DNA of 64,000 bases from Corinectria fuckeliana (lineage: Eukaryota > Ascomycota > Sordariomycetes > Hypocreales > Nectriaceae): positions 49,049-113,048 of the forward strand of contig WPDH01000155.1 of NCBI GenBank assembly GCA_019137255.1, in the 5' to 3' direction. The notes beneath the pieces were generated by a model. That model made no database searches and had not been told where the DNA came from. It was given only the letters and a program-made list of their open reading frames with translations. Below, one piece after another: positions 1-12,353 of this stretch (position 1 is the stretch's first letter; each line of letters opens with the position of its first letter). The position numbers and the translations under genes are program-made.

Positions 1-185
1 CCTAATCGTAGTCAGAAGGCGCAGTCGTATCGCGTGGAGATGGGCCTAGTTTCTTACTCGGCTGCCGTCTGGGAGGTATTTGAGGTTTGCGACTTGCCGG
101 AGAAGCTGTCCTTGCGCGCAGGGTCGGCTTGCGCGGGCCGGTCCACGGCCGGAGCGGGCGCTGAAGCGGCGGCGTCCATCGACAT
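1..185 (-). CDS. 5' end of an unidentified minus-strand gene, cut by the window edge
   Basis: An ATG at 185 (minus) sits in a CCACC context and opens a 42-codon stretch rich in Ala, Pro and Ser that begins MSMDAAASAPAP and later reads KDSFSGKSQTSN. The frame runs to a GTAAGA donor after position 58. A plausible 56-nt intron (57 down to 2) has a CTGAC branch-like site and a TAG acceptor, so the next exon would start at nucleotide 1 and restore a Glu codon. Only this first exon is visible, so no function can be given. It is divergent from MCM2 with about 600 bp between the two starts. Longer open frames over the same bases (2-313 and 46-303) look like shadows, since they have no comparable start context and cross the donor. 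Confidence 0.45.
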
Positions 186-790
186 GGTGGAACGGGAATT
201 GGGTTGAGGATGAGGATGGAGGTTGAGAGCAACTTGTGGCGCGCGATAAAACCGACGATGAAATGGCGAGGTGCCGATGAAGAGGAATCAAGACAAGGCC
301 CACGCTGTCGCAAGTGAAGATGATGGCAGAGTGAAATGAGGAGAGTCAGTTACCCGTCTACCTACTGGGTAGATACGATAAGAGGCGCGAGCATGAGGAG
401 ACAGAATAAGGTGGACACTGTGTGGCGCCGTGCCTTGATGAAGCGTGGCTAGTATTTTGTCTGGGCTGGAAGCTGAAGGTACGTCAATGGGTCCACTACG
501 AAGTACTGAGCGGTCCTTTACTGGCCTGACAACCCACTTTACGCGTCAATTTAGCGTCTTCAATTTACGCGCTGGGATCGCGTCGACACGCGAAATTGCT
601 CTCTCTCTCATCCCTCCCGCGTCCACTTTCGTCTCTCATTCTCCCTGGCCTCTTTTTGACGACGACACCAAACAACCCCTCCATCCGCATCCCCTTGTCC
701 CCAACGCCTTGTCAGTTCCTACCTCGATCAGTACGCAGTACAGCGTCACACTTATCCTGGGCCTCAATCTGTCGATAGGGACGCACAATC
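186..790. other. Divergent intergenic region upstream of MCM2
   Basis: The right half (590-790) is pyrimidine-rich, as is usual for leaders in these fungi, and leads into the MCM2 start. An ACGCGTC word (541-547), resembling the MluI-type cell-cycle element of yeasts, lies about 250 bp before the ATG, and further CGCG words are at 569-572 and 588-591. No convincing gene is seen; the ORF at 445-942 is interrupted by the MCM2 start and has no family features. Confidence 0.4.
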
Positions 791-3516
791 ATGAGGTGAG
801 TTCAGCCCCAGCAGCCCCTTGTGCTTCTTCTGTACTCGTTGCTAACCGCCACCAGTTCCCCGCTGCGAGACAACCCAGCGTCTGCCAACCGTCAATCCGG
901 CGCTCCGTCAAGTCGCAAGCGATCGCGCACAGGCGGCGATGATGGCACCTCGTCGGTCGGCCTAGGCTCGAGCCCTATGCCCTCCTCGCCCCCCGGCGAG
1001 TTTAACATCGCCCACGGCGGCGACGATGACGATGATATTGAGGAAGAAGGCCAGATCCAGGACGACCTTGACGAACTTGACGAGATGGCCGAGGACGACG
1101 TCGACCTGTTCCGCGAGGGCTTCGAGGCCGATTACGGAGACCGCGAAGGCGATACCTACGAAGGCATTGACCTCGACGAGGCCGACTACGCCGACATGGA
1201 TCTCGGTGCCCGACGACAGCTAGAGTCCCAGCTCAACCGCAGAGATCGGGAGGTGGCTCGTCGGCAACGAATCCCGGCCGCCTTCCTGCCCGGCGACGAT
1301 GATGAGGGCGATATCGATCTGACTGCCCAACCCCGCCGCCGACGCCACCATTACGACGAGGACCCTGACGATGTCATGGACACGGATATCATGGCCGAGG
1401 AACTGTCGCTAGAAGCCCTCGGCGACGTCAAGGCTGCCAGCTTAACCGAGTGGGTGTCGCAACCATCAGTCCAGCGAACCATCAAGCGGGAATTCAAAGC
1501 CTTCCTCACCTCGTACACCGACGCATCTGGATCGTCCGTCTACGGGAACCGTATTCGAACCCTCGGTGAGATCAACGCCGAGTCCCTCGAGGTATCGTAC
1601 GAGCACCTCTCAGAAAGCAAGGCCATTCTTGCCTACTTCTTAGCAAACGCCCCCGCCGAGATGCTCAAGCTCTTTGACGATGTCGCCATGGATGTCGTCC
1701 TCCTCCATTACCCCGATTACGAGCGAATTCACTCGGAGATTCACGTCCGTATTTTCGACCTGCCCGTTCATTACACCCTGCGCCAGCTCCGCCAGTCCCA
1801 CTTGAACTGCCTGGTGCGGGTTAGCGGTGTCGTCACTCGACGATCTGGCGTCTTCCCGCAGCTCAAATACGTCAAGTTTGACTGCTCCAAGTGCGGCGTG
1901 ACTCTGGGACCCTTCCAACAAGAGTCCAACGTCGAGGTCAAGATCAGCTACTGCCAGAGCTGCCAGTCTCGGGGCCCCTTCACCCTCAACTCGGAGAAGA
2001 CGGTCTACCGCAACTACCAGAAGCTCACTCTCCAAGAGTCGCCCGGCACTGTTCCCGCTGGCCGATTGCCTCGGCACCGAGAGGTCATTCTTCTCTGGGA
2101 TCTAATTGACAAGGCCAAACCTGGGGAGGAGATGGAGGTGACAGGAATCTACCGCAACAACTACGATGCTCAGCTCAACAACCGTAACGGCTTCCCAGTC
2201 TTTGCCACCATTCTCGAGGCCAACAATGTCGTCAAGTCCCATGATCAGCTGGCCGGTTTCCGGATGACGGAGGAAGATGAGCACGAGATTCGCAAGCTGT
2301 CCCGAGACCCCAACATTATAGACAGAATCATCAACTCGATTGCCCCCAGCATCTACGGGCACACTGACATCAAAACGGCTGTAGCCCTGTCCCTCCTCGG
2401 CGGAGTGTCAAAGGTCACCAAGGGTATGCATCATCTACGAGGAGATATCAATGTGCTCCTTCTCGGTGACCCAGGCACAGCCAAATCTCAAGTGCTCAAG
2501 TACGTTGAGAAGACGGCGCATCGTGCTGTGTTTGCCACCGGCCAGGGTGCCAGTGCTGTCGGTCTGACAGCCAGCGTCCGTCGAGACCCGCTCACGAGCG
2601 AGTGGACGCTGGAAGGAGGTGCTTTGGTGCTTGCCGACCGAGGAACCTGTCTGATCGACGAGTTTGACAAGATGAACGATCAAGACCGAACGTCGATCCA
2701 CGAAGCCATGGAGCAGCAGACCATCTCCATCTCCAAGGCTGGTATCGTTACGACGCTGCAAGCTCGTTGTGGTGTTATTGCGGCAGCCAATCCCATCGGC
2801 GGTCGATACAACTCTACGATCCCTTTCTCCGCCAACGTAGAACTGACGGAGCCCATTCTGTCGCGTTTCGACATTCTCTGCGTCGTTCGTGACACGGTTG
2901 AGCCGGAGGAAGACGAGCGTCTCGCCCGGTTTATCGTGGGCTCACACAGCCGCAGCCACCCTTTGACCCAGCAGAATTCCATGGAGGTCGAGCACGATTC
3001 AGGGCAAGCGGAGACCCAGAACTCGTCATTGACGTCGATAAAGCATGAGGGCGAGATACCGCAGGGACTGCTGCGGAAATATATCCTATATGCCCGAGAG
3101 CGGTGCAGCCCGAAGCTGTACCACGTAGATGAAGACAAGATTGCCCGACTGTTTGCCGACATGAGACGGGAGTCTCTTGCTACAGGAGCCTATCCAATTA
3201 CGGTACGTGGAGATTGATCTTGTGTAGCGTAACATGAGGTGTGCTAGCATACTAACGGGACGAACAGGTCCGTCATCTGGAGGCCATCATCCGAATCGCC
3301 GAGGCGTTCTGCCGAATGCGACTATCGGAGTACTGCTCGACCCAGGATATTGACCGAGCAATCGCGGTGACTGTGGACAGCTTTGTAGGCAGCCAGAAGG
3401 TGAGCTGCAAGAAGGCACTGGCGAGGGCGTTTGCCAAGTACACGCTTGCACGACCAGGCGGCCAAAAGAGGAGCGGAGGTAACAGCCAGAGGCGCGCTAC
3501 AGCGGTGATGGGCTGA
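791..3516 (+). CDS. MCM2: DNA replication licensing factor Mcm2
   Basis: Mcm2 is a subunit of the hexameric MCM2-7 helicase loaded at origins in the nucleus. Exons 791-795, 856-3202 and 3268-3516 give 866 aa, close to the 868 aa of budding yeast Mcm2. The N-terminal 200 residues are acidic and disordered (histone-binding and kinase target region in the family). A CxxC...CxxC zinc site lies at about 345-375. The AAA+ core shows Walker A GDPGTAKS at 539-546, Walker B LIDEFDKM at 601-608 and the arginine finger SRFD at 671-674. Near-identity to Mcm2 blocks such as QLKYVKF and RLPRHREVILL separates it from the other MCM paralogues. The first coding exon is only ATGAG; the exon 3 junction restores ITVRHLEAII. 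The start was chosen because it is the only one that splices into frame. Confidence 0.97.
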
Positions 3517-5382
3517 GCGGAAAAGGCTGTGGGTTGAAGCAGTTGCTTGGCCTTTCGATTTTGTCAGATCTTGCAGCTTTTCGTCATGTTTTACGAGCCG
3601 GGAATGGCGTGGCAGGGTTTTGGTTTTATTCGGTAATGATCTTTGGGGGCGGCGTGAGCGGAGGGTAATTCTTTGCTTTCGCAGCGATGATGGTCAAGAC
3701 GGAGGGGTGAGGGATGAAGGATGAAGGACGAAGTGGTAGAAGTGTTTTGATGTAAGGGGGCGCTTGGTGACGAACGCAGACGGGAACAGGACTAGATCAT
3801 TGGAACATGTTTTATGATGCTTATCCAGGAGTAGAAGGGCATTTTTATTTATTCAGCTAGGTAGGGACACGGATGTGTGTATCATGGTACACTCTTAGGA
3901 TCCCCCTCGCCACCAGACTCCTTATTGCCCCTTCTTTCGGCGGTCATGCCAAAAGGTCTTGGAAGCTGTCCATACAACCGGGACAACACTTTATCCTGTT
4001 TCTCTTGGTGAGAATGCTTCACACAATCTCGCAAACCGAACAGACCAAGTGCAAGAACAAGTGTTGCTTCTGTCAATGCCTCTAGATGACATGGGCAGGG
4101 ATCTGGGGGACTCTTCGCCAGCGCGGAATTTTTACTACAACCCCTGCTTTTTAACTGGATGGACATGTTTGATAAAGTAACAGACACTCGAGACCAGCTT
4201 TTTCCTGGGCATTGCGTTGTTCAGGCGGAGTAAGCTTGTTCTTCTGCACTGTATTGTTTATCTACTACCTACTAGGTGCCTTAACCCAGGTAGACAGACA
4301 CGCTACAATCACAGCCCGCACAGCACGACTCGTTGCGATTGAGGGATAGGCAAAGCCTCGGTTTTATGTATCCGTCGGCGCCAAACCAATGGGTTGTAGG
4401 TGAGGCGCTACCTAGACAGTACGGGCAATGTCTTTGAACCGGCAGATGTATTTATTTTTCGTCAGTCCCCCTTGTGGTGTCGTCGGTCCCATGGCGCAGC
4501 CGCTGAGCACACTGTACCGGGACACAGCCCCTAATCTACGTAGCCCTGCGCATTCTATCTTGGGAGAGCCTAAGATGGGACCAGTTCGAGTGGCTGATGA
4601 TGCGGGAAGGATGAGACGGATCCTCCTGTTGTTCGTGTACTATTAAAAACCCACAGCAGATTGATAGTAAGAATCCGAGAAGCCGCCGATGCCGACCCGG
4701 TTTTGGCGTGTGCTTGGAGATGTTTTAGTGTGATTCACTGCCTAGGTCTAGGTCGGTGCTTACCGCTGAGCCTTGTCGACAGAGAAGAGACAAGACGAAC
4801 TGCCTTGGGTATCTACTAAGATTATTTGGAACTCAGCCTTGTTCTTGGAGTGACCCACTCCAGTGATGATCGCTCGTCATCCCAACCCTCAGCCTCAACG
4901 GTATCGGGCCAATTGATTCCCTGGTTCATCCTTGTCTGAGGTCCCCGGACCCCAACTTTCGTCCCTGACATCTAATCATTGCCCGCGCCAGATGCTATTA
5001 AGCTACGAACAGCGAGCTGCAAGGCTGTCCTCACCTTGCTTTGCTTGCTCCCTTCCTGACACCTTGGCGTCGACTGGCTGCTTGCTTGTTTCATGATACG
5101 TTCCCCGGTCCTCAATTTGATTGATGCTGTGTTGCCCTCTCCTACTCCGTCTCGTCTGACCAGCCCTCCGTCTCACTCAACTCCGCCACGCCGTCGTCAC
5201 ACCTCAACCTCAACCTCTTCGCGAGCCTCGACCCAATCGAACTGATTCAGCGCTCGACTTCCGCCCGAGTGTGACGCACCGCACGTACCCTGTCGCATTG
5301 CCATGGGGCCATTGACCCCCATCTCCTCGCATCCGTCGTCTTTGTTAGAATCCCAAGCTCATACATAGCTTGCGCTCTCATC
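3517..5382. other. Intergenic region between MCM2 and the membrane protein gene
   Basis: About 1.9 kb without a supportable gene. The part from about 5030 to 5380 is C/T-rich and is probably the promoter and leader of the downstream gene. Several CTACCTA/TAGGTAG words occur (for example 4262-4295 and 4405-4415). The small open frames here have no recognisable content. Confidence 0.4.
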
Positions 5383-8367
5383 ATGGCTGGGCCATTCGAG
5401 CTTCCTCTCAACCTCAACCACGTCGATTCTGCCTACGAGGGTCCAGATGCTGTCTCGGCCCTCTCCCCGTCGCCCTCGTCGGCCAATCCCTTCTCCCACG
5501 CCGTCTTTCGCAGCGCAAGCAGGAACAGCGGCTACCAGCCTATGCCCGACAGCGACGCCGGCCACGAGCTGTCGCACTTGGACGAGGCAGCCAGCAACTT
5601 CATCGCGGCCGACCCCGGCGGCGCAGGCCTCGGCATTTCCATGGTCCCCAGCTCGGCCCGCGTCCCCTTCAGGACGAGCCCGCCCGAGACTCCGCGCTCC
5701 CACCAAGGTCTCCTCGACAACGTCTCGTCCATCGGCTCGCCCGCCACGCAGCTGTCGCGCAATCCATCCCTGGGATATCCCCCGACGACCTATCTAAGCC
5801 CCGACGTCTCCCGCCCCACCGCCATGTCCCCGTCCCAAATCGGCCAGGAGGCCATCTGGACTCCCTCGATGCCTTCGTCCACCCGCCAGTCCCAGCGCGG
5901 TTTCGGTGACGATCCCACTAACCTCAAGAGTGTTCCAGTATCCAGGTCCACCTCTCGTGAATTGTATTCGACGAGCTACAGTTCGCTGGGCCAGGGCTCC
6001 GCCGGGTTCGACAACTCCGACCCGAGAGGCGACGTGCCAGAGGACGACTTCGACGATGATGCCTTTTACAAAAAGTTCAGCGAGCCCCCGAGCAACTGCT
6101 GGTCTACGCAGGACATCCACCAGAAACGATCCAGCTGGCTCTCCATCACCATCTACGTCCTGTCCGTCTACTCCACCGTTGCCAGCGGTATCTGGCTCAT
6201 CACCGCCATCCTCCAGCCCAGATGGGGCATTCAGATCTCGTCCAAGCACGGCCTCTTGCCCTCCACGGCCACCACCCTGTCTGCCCTCCTGGCCAAGACG
6301 ATTGAAATGTCCTTTGTCACCGTCTTCGTGTCCTTCCTCGGCCAGGTCCTCACCCGGAGGGCGTTGATCCGGAAGGCCGGGGGCATGTCTCTCGCCGAGA
6401 TGACGATGCGCAACTGGGTTATCCAGCCCGGATCCCTCGTCACCCATTTTGAGACGCTGCCCTCTTCCGCAATCACCCTGCTCGGCGTCTTGTCCCTCAC
6501 GGCCACCTTCGCCGCCGCCTTCTACACCACCGCTTCGGATGCCATGGTCTCCCCCAAGCTCAAGTACGGCGACTGGGAGAGCAAGGAGTTGTTTGGCTAT
6601 GTCCGCGCCTCTTACGCCAACTCGGAATACGTCGCCGCCGATTGCGCATACCTGTTCAATCTAGAAGACGATCCCTCCGCTACCGAGGCGTGTATGAACG
6701 TCCAGTTCGCGGGCCAGTCCTACCGAAACCTGCTCAACTTCATGTCCACGTGGACCGCCATCAACGACAACGGCACCATCATCGGGAACGACCTGAGGAA
6801 GCGGCCCTTGGGCAGCATGCTGCTGTACGACAACACCACCATGTACTCGGAGTGGATCGAGACGGAGCACGGCAACGTGACGGCCCAGTACGAACAGACG
6901 GGCAGGATCATCAACAACGTCACCCTCGCCATGCCTCATCCCGGCGTGTACGCTGCCGCGACATTGCCCGCCAACGGCATCCTTCAGCCCGACGATCTCT
7001 CCGGAGTTGGAGAGTATGCCGTTAGGGCCGGCGTCGTTTCTCCAGCTGTCAACGTTCTTTGTGCCAACGCCGACGAGGACGAGCTGGCACCTCTAATCTA
7101 CACCGAATGGCCCCACGCGCGCAACAACAAGACTGGTGTTGGTGATCAGGTCAAGGGATGGACCGGCTGGGAGGGCGACGTACCGCAGCCCGTCGACGAG
7201 AAGAACAAGCTAAACTATCTCAATCGAACCGACCTCGATGACATCTTCAAATGGGGACCCGAATACGAGCGAAGACCCCCCGTCTTCCAGCTCGTAAGTT
7301 CCCCGTAACTGCTTGTCTTGTATCCTGTGCAGCATCGACTAACCACCTGCAGTACCCTTACGACTTCAACATCCTAAGCAATGCAACTGTAGTCGGATCG
7401 GACGCAATCTATACGTTGGGCAAGACGGCGAACTTCAGCAACTACACCCTGTGCCAGCTTCGGTCCTGGACGTCTCCCAACTGCTCTACCCAGTTCAACA
7501 TTTCTGGAACTTCGGGTGCGAACATGAAGGCCCATTGCGAGGATCGCAACGATGAAGACAGCTACCTGCGGTCATTCGATGCCGATCAGTCTTGGTCTGC
7601 GCCTTCGCTAGACTGGAGGGTATGATCTCGCCGCTCCGTGAAGCTCCCCAATCCAAATCTAGCTCGTGCTGACAATCATCGTACAGTGGCTGGCTGATCA
7701 ATGGCGGTTATCTATGGACTTGAACTCGGGACAAGGCAACGCCAACGCCTCCAACGCCCGCATCCTCACACAGCTGGGGCTCCAGGAGCCTAAGCTCCCG
7801 ACGTCCCTGCCGTCCGTAGCCGAGGCTCTCGCCGTCTATGCCAGCTCTCTCGTCGTCATTGGCTCCATCGACACGCCTTTCCGCCACTACTGGGACTACG
7901 ACGACCCCAACAACGTCGTTACCGGCGGGCCTGGGCACAAGCAGAACTTCAACGCGTCCGTCATCACCCAGGAATACACGTCGGGCCATATCGACAGCTG
8001 GCAGAACCTGTTTTACGTCGTTCTCGTCATCGTGTTCGCCATCAACATGCTCTGTCTGTCCTACTTCATCATGCGCTCCGGCTTGGTGACGGACTACACC
8101 GAGCCGCAGAACCTCTTCGCCTTGGCCGTCAACAGTCCCCCCAGCGCGCAGCTCAACGGCAGCTGCGGCGGCGGGCCCGGGAAGCAACACCTCAAGGTGC
8201 CCTGGCGGGTCGCTTATGCGCACGGAGCAAATCATTATTTCTTCGAGGAGGCCGACGCGGGAGTGCCGAGCGAGCAGTTCGCCACCGAGACTGTGTGTAC
8301 GGGGCGTGAGTTTGGGCCGAGGGATAGCAGCTATAAGCGGCTGAGCAACAGCCGGGGGTGGTTGTAG
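5383..8367 (+). CDS. Large multi-pass membrane protein with a glycosylated ectodomain, function unknown
   Basis: Exons 5383-7293, 7353-7619 and 7687-8367 give 952 aa. The first 240 residues are Ser/Pro-rich and probably cytosolic. Three hydrophobic segments follow (about 252-275, 295-322 and 363-384). Then comes a domain of about 450 residues with many N-x-S/T sequons (NGT, NTT, NVT, NKT, NRT, NAT, NFS, NYT) and paired Cys, and a last membrane segment at about 834-856. This layout places the middle domain outside the cell or in the lumen. I recognise it as one of the large uncharacterised membrane proteins common in Sordariomycetes but can name no activity. It follows MCM2 on the same strand, yet 1.9 kb and a separate leader argue against any shared transcript. 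The start ATG follows a CT-rich leader and TCATC context. Confidence 0.85.
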
Positions 8368-9830
8368 AAGGTGAGATTCTTGGTTACATGGTGATTGTGT
8401 TTGTACGACCATTTTGAAACGAGTATGTAGCAGGAGTTTTTCTTTGATGTTTCGGGTCAGGCTTGGGATGTTTGGCGCTTGGGGGTGTATATACCGGGAA
8501 AGCCCTAGACGATGTCCCAAGCGTACTAAAAAGATGGCTTCACAGAGACCTCTCGGGAGGTTAGGTTTAGATTTCCACTTCATACGCATCATGTCTCTTC
8601 TCTATACTATCAATATCCAATCAACCCATGGACGTAAAGGCGCCGCGTCCGAATCCCAGTACGACCTTATTCTCCAGTCTCCAAGTTTACGCTTGCAGCC
8701 AAGATCAACCAGAAGTCCTCAACAGTGCTACCCGAGACCGAAGATGCTCTAATAGCTTGCCTAATGACCTGACTACTCCACCTTTGTTAATAGCGAGACT
8801 AAAATGGGTAGGAGAAGATGAGGTGGAAGGTAATGTGGGCATGTGATATGCAGCTCGAGTAGATATAATATATACCTACCTTAAATAGCATGACTTAAGG
8901 TAAAAGGGAATCTAGAAAAATGTTGAAATAATCAAGTGAAATTAAAAGACGAAAAGGGGCGGAGGGGGCCATGTATTTATTACCAGATGATTGAACATTC
9001 TTCTCCATCTATTTGTACTTTATTGTAGATACGTACATGAATTATACCGGCCTTGGTTAAGTTAGTAACAACCCCGTCTTCAGAGGTGAGGGGCAAACAT
9101 TGGAAGAACTGCGGATTTGAACCCCTCGACTCCGCCGCGGCATACGTTTAACTCTTGGTCCATCTTCTGGACCCTTGAATCAGGAAGGGAAATTGATACC
9201 GATATTCTTGAGACTTGGACACACTCTGTGAGACAGAGCACTAGTTCTCTACTGCGACTCATGGCTTTGGAGGCAGGGGCGTTAGGAGCGAGACTCTTAG
9301 CCATGAGGGCCTTGAGGATGAGGGTGTATGGTATCCGGATGTTCAAGTTGAGCATGTCAGAAACTAGAACGAGCGCGTAGTAAAAGTATTGACTAGTAAA
9401 GGCACTCGAGAGAGAGAGGCTAAACCTACGCTCATAAGAATGGGGACCCCCAAAGTGCTAATATTGTATGCCCCGTGTATTCTGGTAAATCTAAATAACG
9501 GGCTAAAAGGATTACCCGCATTGTTTATCTTGAATGATGCCTTCCACTGTAGCATCAACTAGACGCATCCTATTCACAGGCTAACGACGTAGTGTTCGGA
9601 GTTTATTGCAGTGCCGATGGACTTGCGGATCATCGCAGCATCATGAGCTGAACCACAAGGCGGCTTTCAACAAGCGGTCTTGATGATGTTGCGGCACTTC
9701 GGGGGTGGTTGCACGGCGATTATCTCGGCGAGTCTCCCTATGGTGACCTCCCACGGGGCACATGCTCCTCGGAAAGAATACAAGGCTACACGCACTCTGC
9801 ATTGTAGGTTCAAGAGTATCATCACTTCCA

Positions 9831-9834
<4 letters not shown>

Positions 9835-9867
<33 letters not shown>
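9835..9867. repeat. (CA)n microsatellite
   Basis: An uninterrupted CA dinucleotide run of 33 nt in the intergenic region. It should be length-polymorphic between isolates. Confidence 0.95.
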
Positions 9868-9870
<3 letters not shown>

Positions 9871-10346
9871 AGTCACGGATTAGAGTTGAGGCTGCGGTCT
9901 GGGAGCTGCCTCTCGCGACAGAGAGGAGCGCGTCCGAGGCAGCGCCGAAGACAGGAGCATTTGACCCGATGGAAAGTGCGGCTCCGCTGAAGGCTAGAGG
10001 CTTAGCCTGGTGTTGATATTGGTCGACGATGGTCAAGAGCTGTTGCTGTCGCTGTTGTTGAGGAGGTGTTGAGGCGATATAACTTACATGAGCCGATGGC
10101 ACCAGTTAGCTCGACTTTGTCATGCAGAAACAAACTCTCTTGGTTGTCAAGGGCTACAACATTCTTCCTTGAACCATCTCCCAATTAGCCAGTAGTGCAA
10201 CGGCTCTCCGCACGCGCTCGGCCTGGAGTTGCCGGGCTAGACCGGAGCCGCGGCCACGCCGGGCCCTCAATGCGGCCGAGTGGCGGGCGGCGGACGGGCC
10301 GCTCATGGTGGGTGCCAGCGTTGTTGAGACGGAATCGATTCGGGGG

Positions 10347-10498
10347 CAAGCGGGGGCAAAAAAACATGGCACACCAAGCTGGGACGATATAATCTTTTAG
10401 GCACTCACCTAGTGTGTCTAGGGTATTGAGTGACTGTATTATTTTGTCGGTTATTCTGGTTTACCAGTCATTATGCCAAGGTTTTTTGCCCCCGCTTG
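10347..10498. repeat. 25-bp inverted repeat with 102-bp loop (MITE-like)
   Basis: The left arm 10347-10371 and right arm 10474-10498 are reverse complements at 23 of 25 positions by direct comparison. Both are flanked on the outside by G runs, which could be a short target duplication or chance. The 102-bp interior has no open frame. The layout fits a non-autonomous DNA element of about 152 bp or a hairpin; only one copy is seen here. Confidence 0.55.
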
Positions 10499-12117
10499 GG
10501 GGAGTCTAGAGTCGTTGGAGGGCGACGCCACGGCGTGCTGTCGCCGAGGAGGTTGGACGTGAGGATTGAGGAAGAGATTATAGTCCTCGGGTAAGTAGCT
10601 GGGGTCCAAGTCTTCAGGACCAAGTAAAAGAAGAAGTTTCCTCGTGTTGGTACTGGGAATATCAACCTGGCTCACTCATTCGCTCACAATCCCTGTCCGA
10701 GAGGCAGCTTCAGAGCGTGGTCGCAGATCTGTCGCGGAGAAGCATCTAGCGACGTTGCCGCGGGCGGGTTCCAGTCCCAGCCCCTGTCGCCGCCAAGGAT
10801 GCCCCCCGCCTTGGAGAAAGTGTGGGGGAGATCTACACATACATAACAGGCGGACTAGCCACCACCTCTACATAGCACATACAAGCCACCCACTTCTCGC
10901 ATTGGACAACCAGTTTTGCGTATTTCCATGCGGGGTAGAAGGCGCCGCAATAGGGCCGAAACGTGACGACTCGGCAAGCCGTAGAGTATGCATACCCTAG
11001 AGCTCCGGTCCGGGGTGCGCCCCACTTGCCGACGACCTCGCAACGATGCGATGACGCCATGGCCATCGCGGCCGCTGGTTCTCTGCTTCTCAACTTCTCA
11101 ACTGTTTTTCCTAGGAAACCCTCGCAGCCTGGTTGAAAACAAACTCCATCAGCACTGCTACCTTCGACAACGCCACGCACGTAGCCTAGACCAGACAGAC
11201 AGGCGCATCAAGCACACCCACAAGTTCTGTCCTCATGCACTCGTCACCCTCGATCTCGGGTTCCTCCTCCCCTCCATGGCCGACATGGCGCCTCCCGATC
11301 ATCGAGACCTACTACAATGTCACAAGCCCGCCGTTTGGCCACCCGTTACGGCCCATCATCGTTGGCAAACGCCCGCTCGCGATCCCGTCTCTCGGCGTAA
11401 CTATGTTGGCGTGAAAGCCGTCGCTCGAGCCCGGCGGCACCGAACTGCTGGGTGACATCCCGGGGTGGAATCTGTGATGCTTCTGTCCATCCCCCCCTCA
11501 CTCACTCACTCAACCCCTTGCAGACCTACACACATCCTTCTGTCACCCTAACTAGAAGCGTCCGCCCCCTTCGCCACGCCATCTGAGCGCCATCCATCCC
11601 CGGATTCCAGTGGCAAACCCCCAGACAAAGCTCCCCCCATCCTTTAACTCCCTCTGGTTAGATTGAGTTGTGCTGGCCTTACATGCTTCCAACTTGCCAT
11701 TCTGCTCCCCCCCCCCCGCATCCCTCATCAGGTGGTGGTGAGGCAACTATCTAGGCCTATCCCATACTCATCCAGTCATCCTCCCACACCTTGACTTCCC
11801 CTCCAACCTCCTTCTCCATCTCTCCGCCATTGTCCATGATTTCAACGATTCCCCTTCACACCATCGGTCCAGCCGGCAGCTACCTTTCTAGCCTAGGCAA
11901 AACCCTGCATCGCCCTAGAACCAACATGTTGCTCCCTTTGCTCACCCCCAAGGCTAGCAGCTAGCCCACTCACCCCCGGCCGGAGATGGACTGGACCAAG
12001 TCCGGTGGTCGGGTTTTCAACAAGCGGAATCGTTTGTTGCAGCTCGTGACCGTTCGCCATTGGCCATAACCCGGTGCTCGATTTTCGTTGGGGTTTGCAA
12101 CGCCGAGCCGTATGTTT

Positions 12118-12125
12118 TATAAAAA
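12118..12125 (+). promoter_or_regulatory. TATA box of the sugar transporter gene
   Basis: TATAAAAA about 230 bp before the transporter ATG, followed by an ATTGG (inverted CCAAT) at about 12130 and then a CT-rich stretch (12165-12250) typical of fungal start-site regions. Confidence 0.55.
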
Positions 12126-12353
12126 GCCCATTGGCCCTCCTTGTTTGTCTGCCAGTCACTGCAATCACTCTCACTCCAGTCAGTGATTCACATAAAGCAC
12201 AGCTGCCTTGCTCAATCTTCCCTGCTCTTCTTCCTCTCGCCATCTCCTCTTCTCCGGCTCAAAGGGGAAAAAAAGAGAAACCGCTCCGTTAGAGCATCCT
12301 CGAGGAACAATCTTCACAAGCCCTTCCCAAACATCCCCTCGTCCCACGTCAAC

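Larger units (their letters stand above)
8368..12353. other. 4-kb intergenic region with degenerate and repeat sequence
   Basis: No convincing gene. From about 8820 to 9600 the base composition is more AT-rich than the flanking genes and includes a 91-codon minus frame (9080-9355) of no recognised family. A CA microsatellite and a 25-bp inverted repeat follow (listed separately). From about 11100 onward long pyrimidine-rich tracts lead into the transporter promoter. The size suggests either a large promoter or decayed mobile DNA. Confidence 0.4.

Noticed and set aside
9080..9180. Possible minus-strand tRNA signalled by GGTTCAAATCC
   Set aside because: The T arm pairs at only about three of five positions and no A box or acceptor stem could be found at the right distance.
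9080..9355. 91-codon minus-strand ORF
   Set aside because: No family features, no leader or intron logic, and it sits in a compositionally odd stretch; not supported as a gene.
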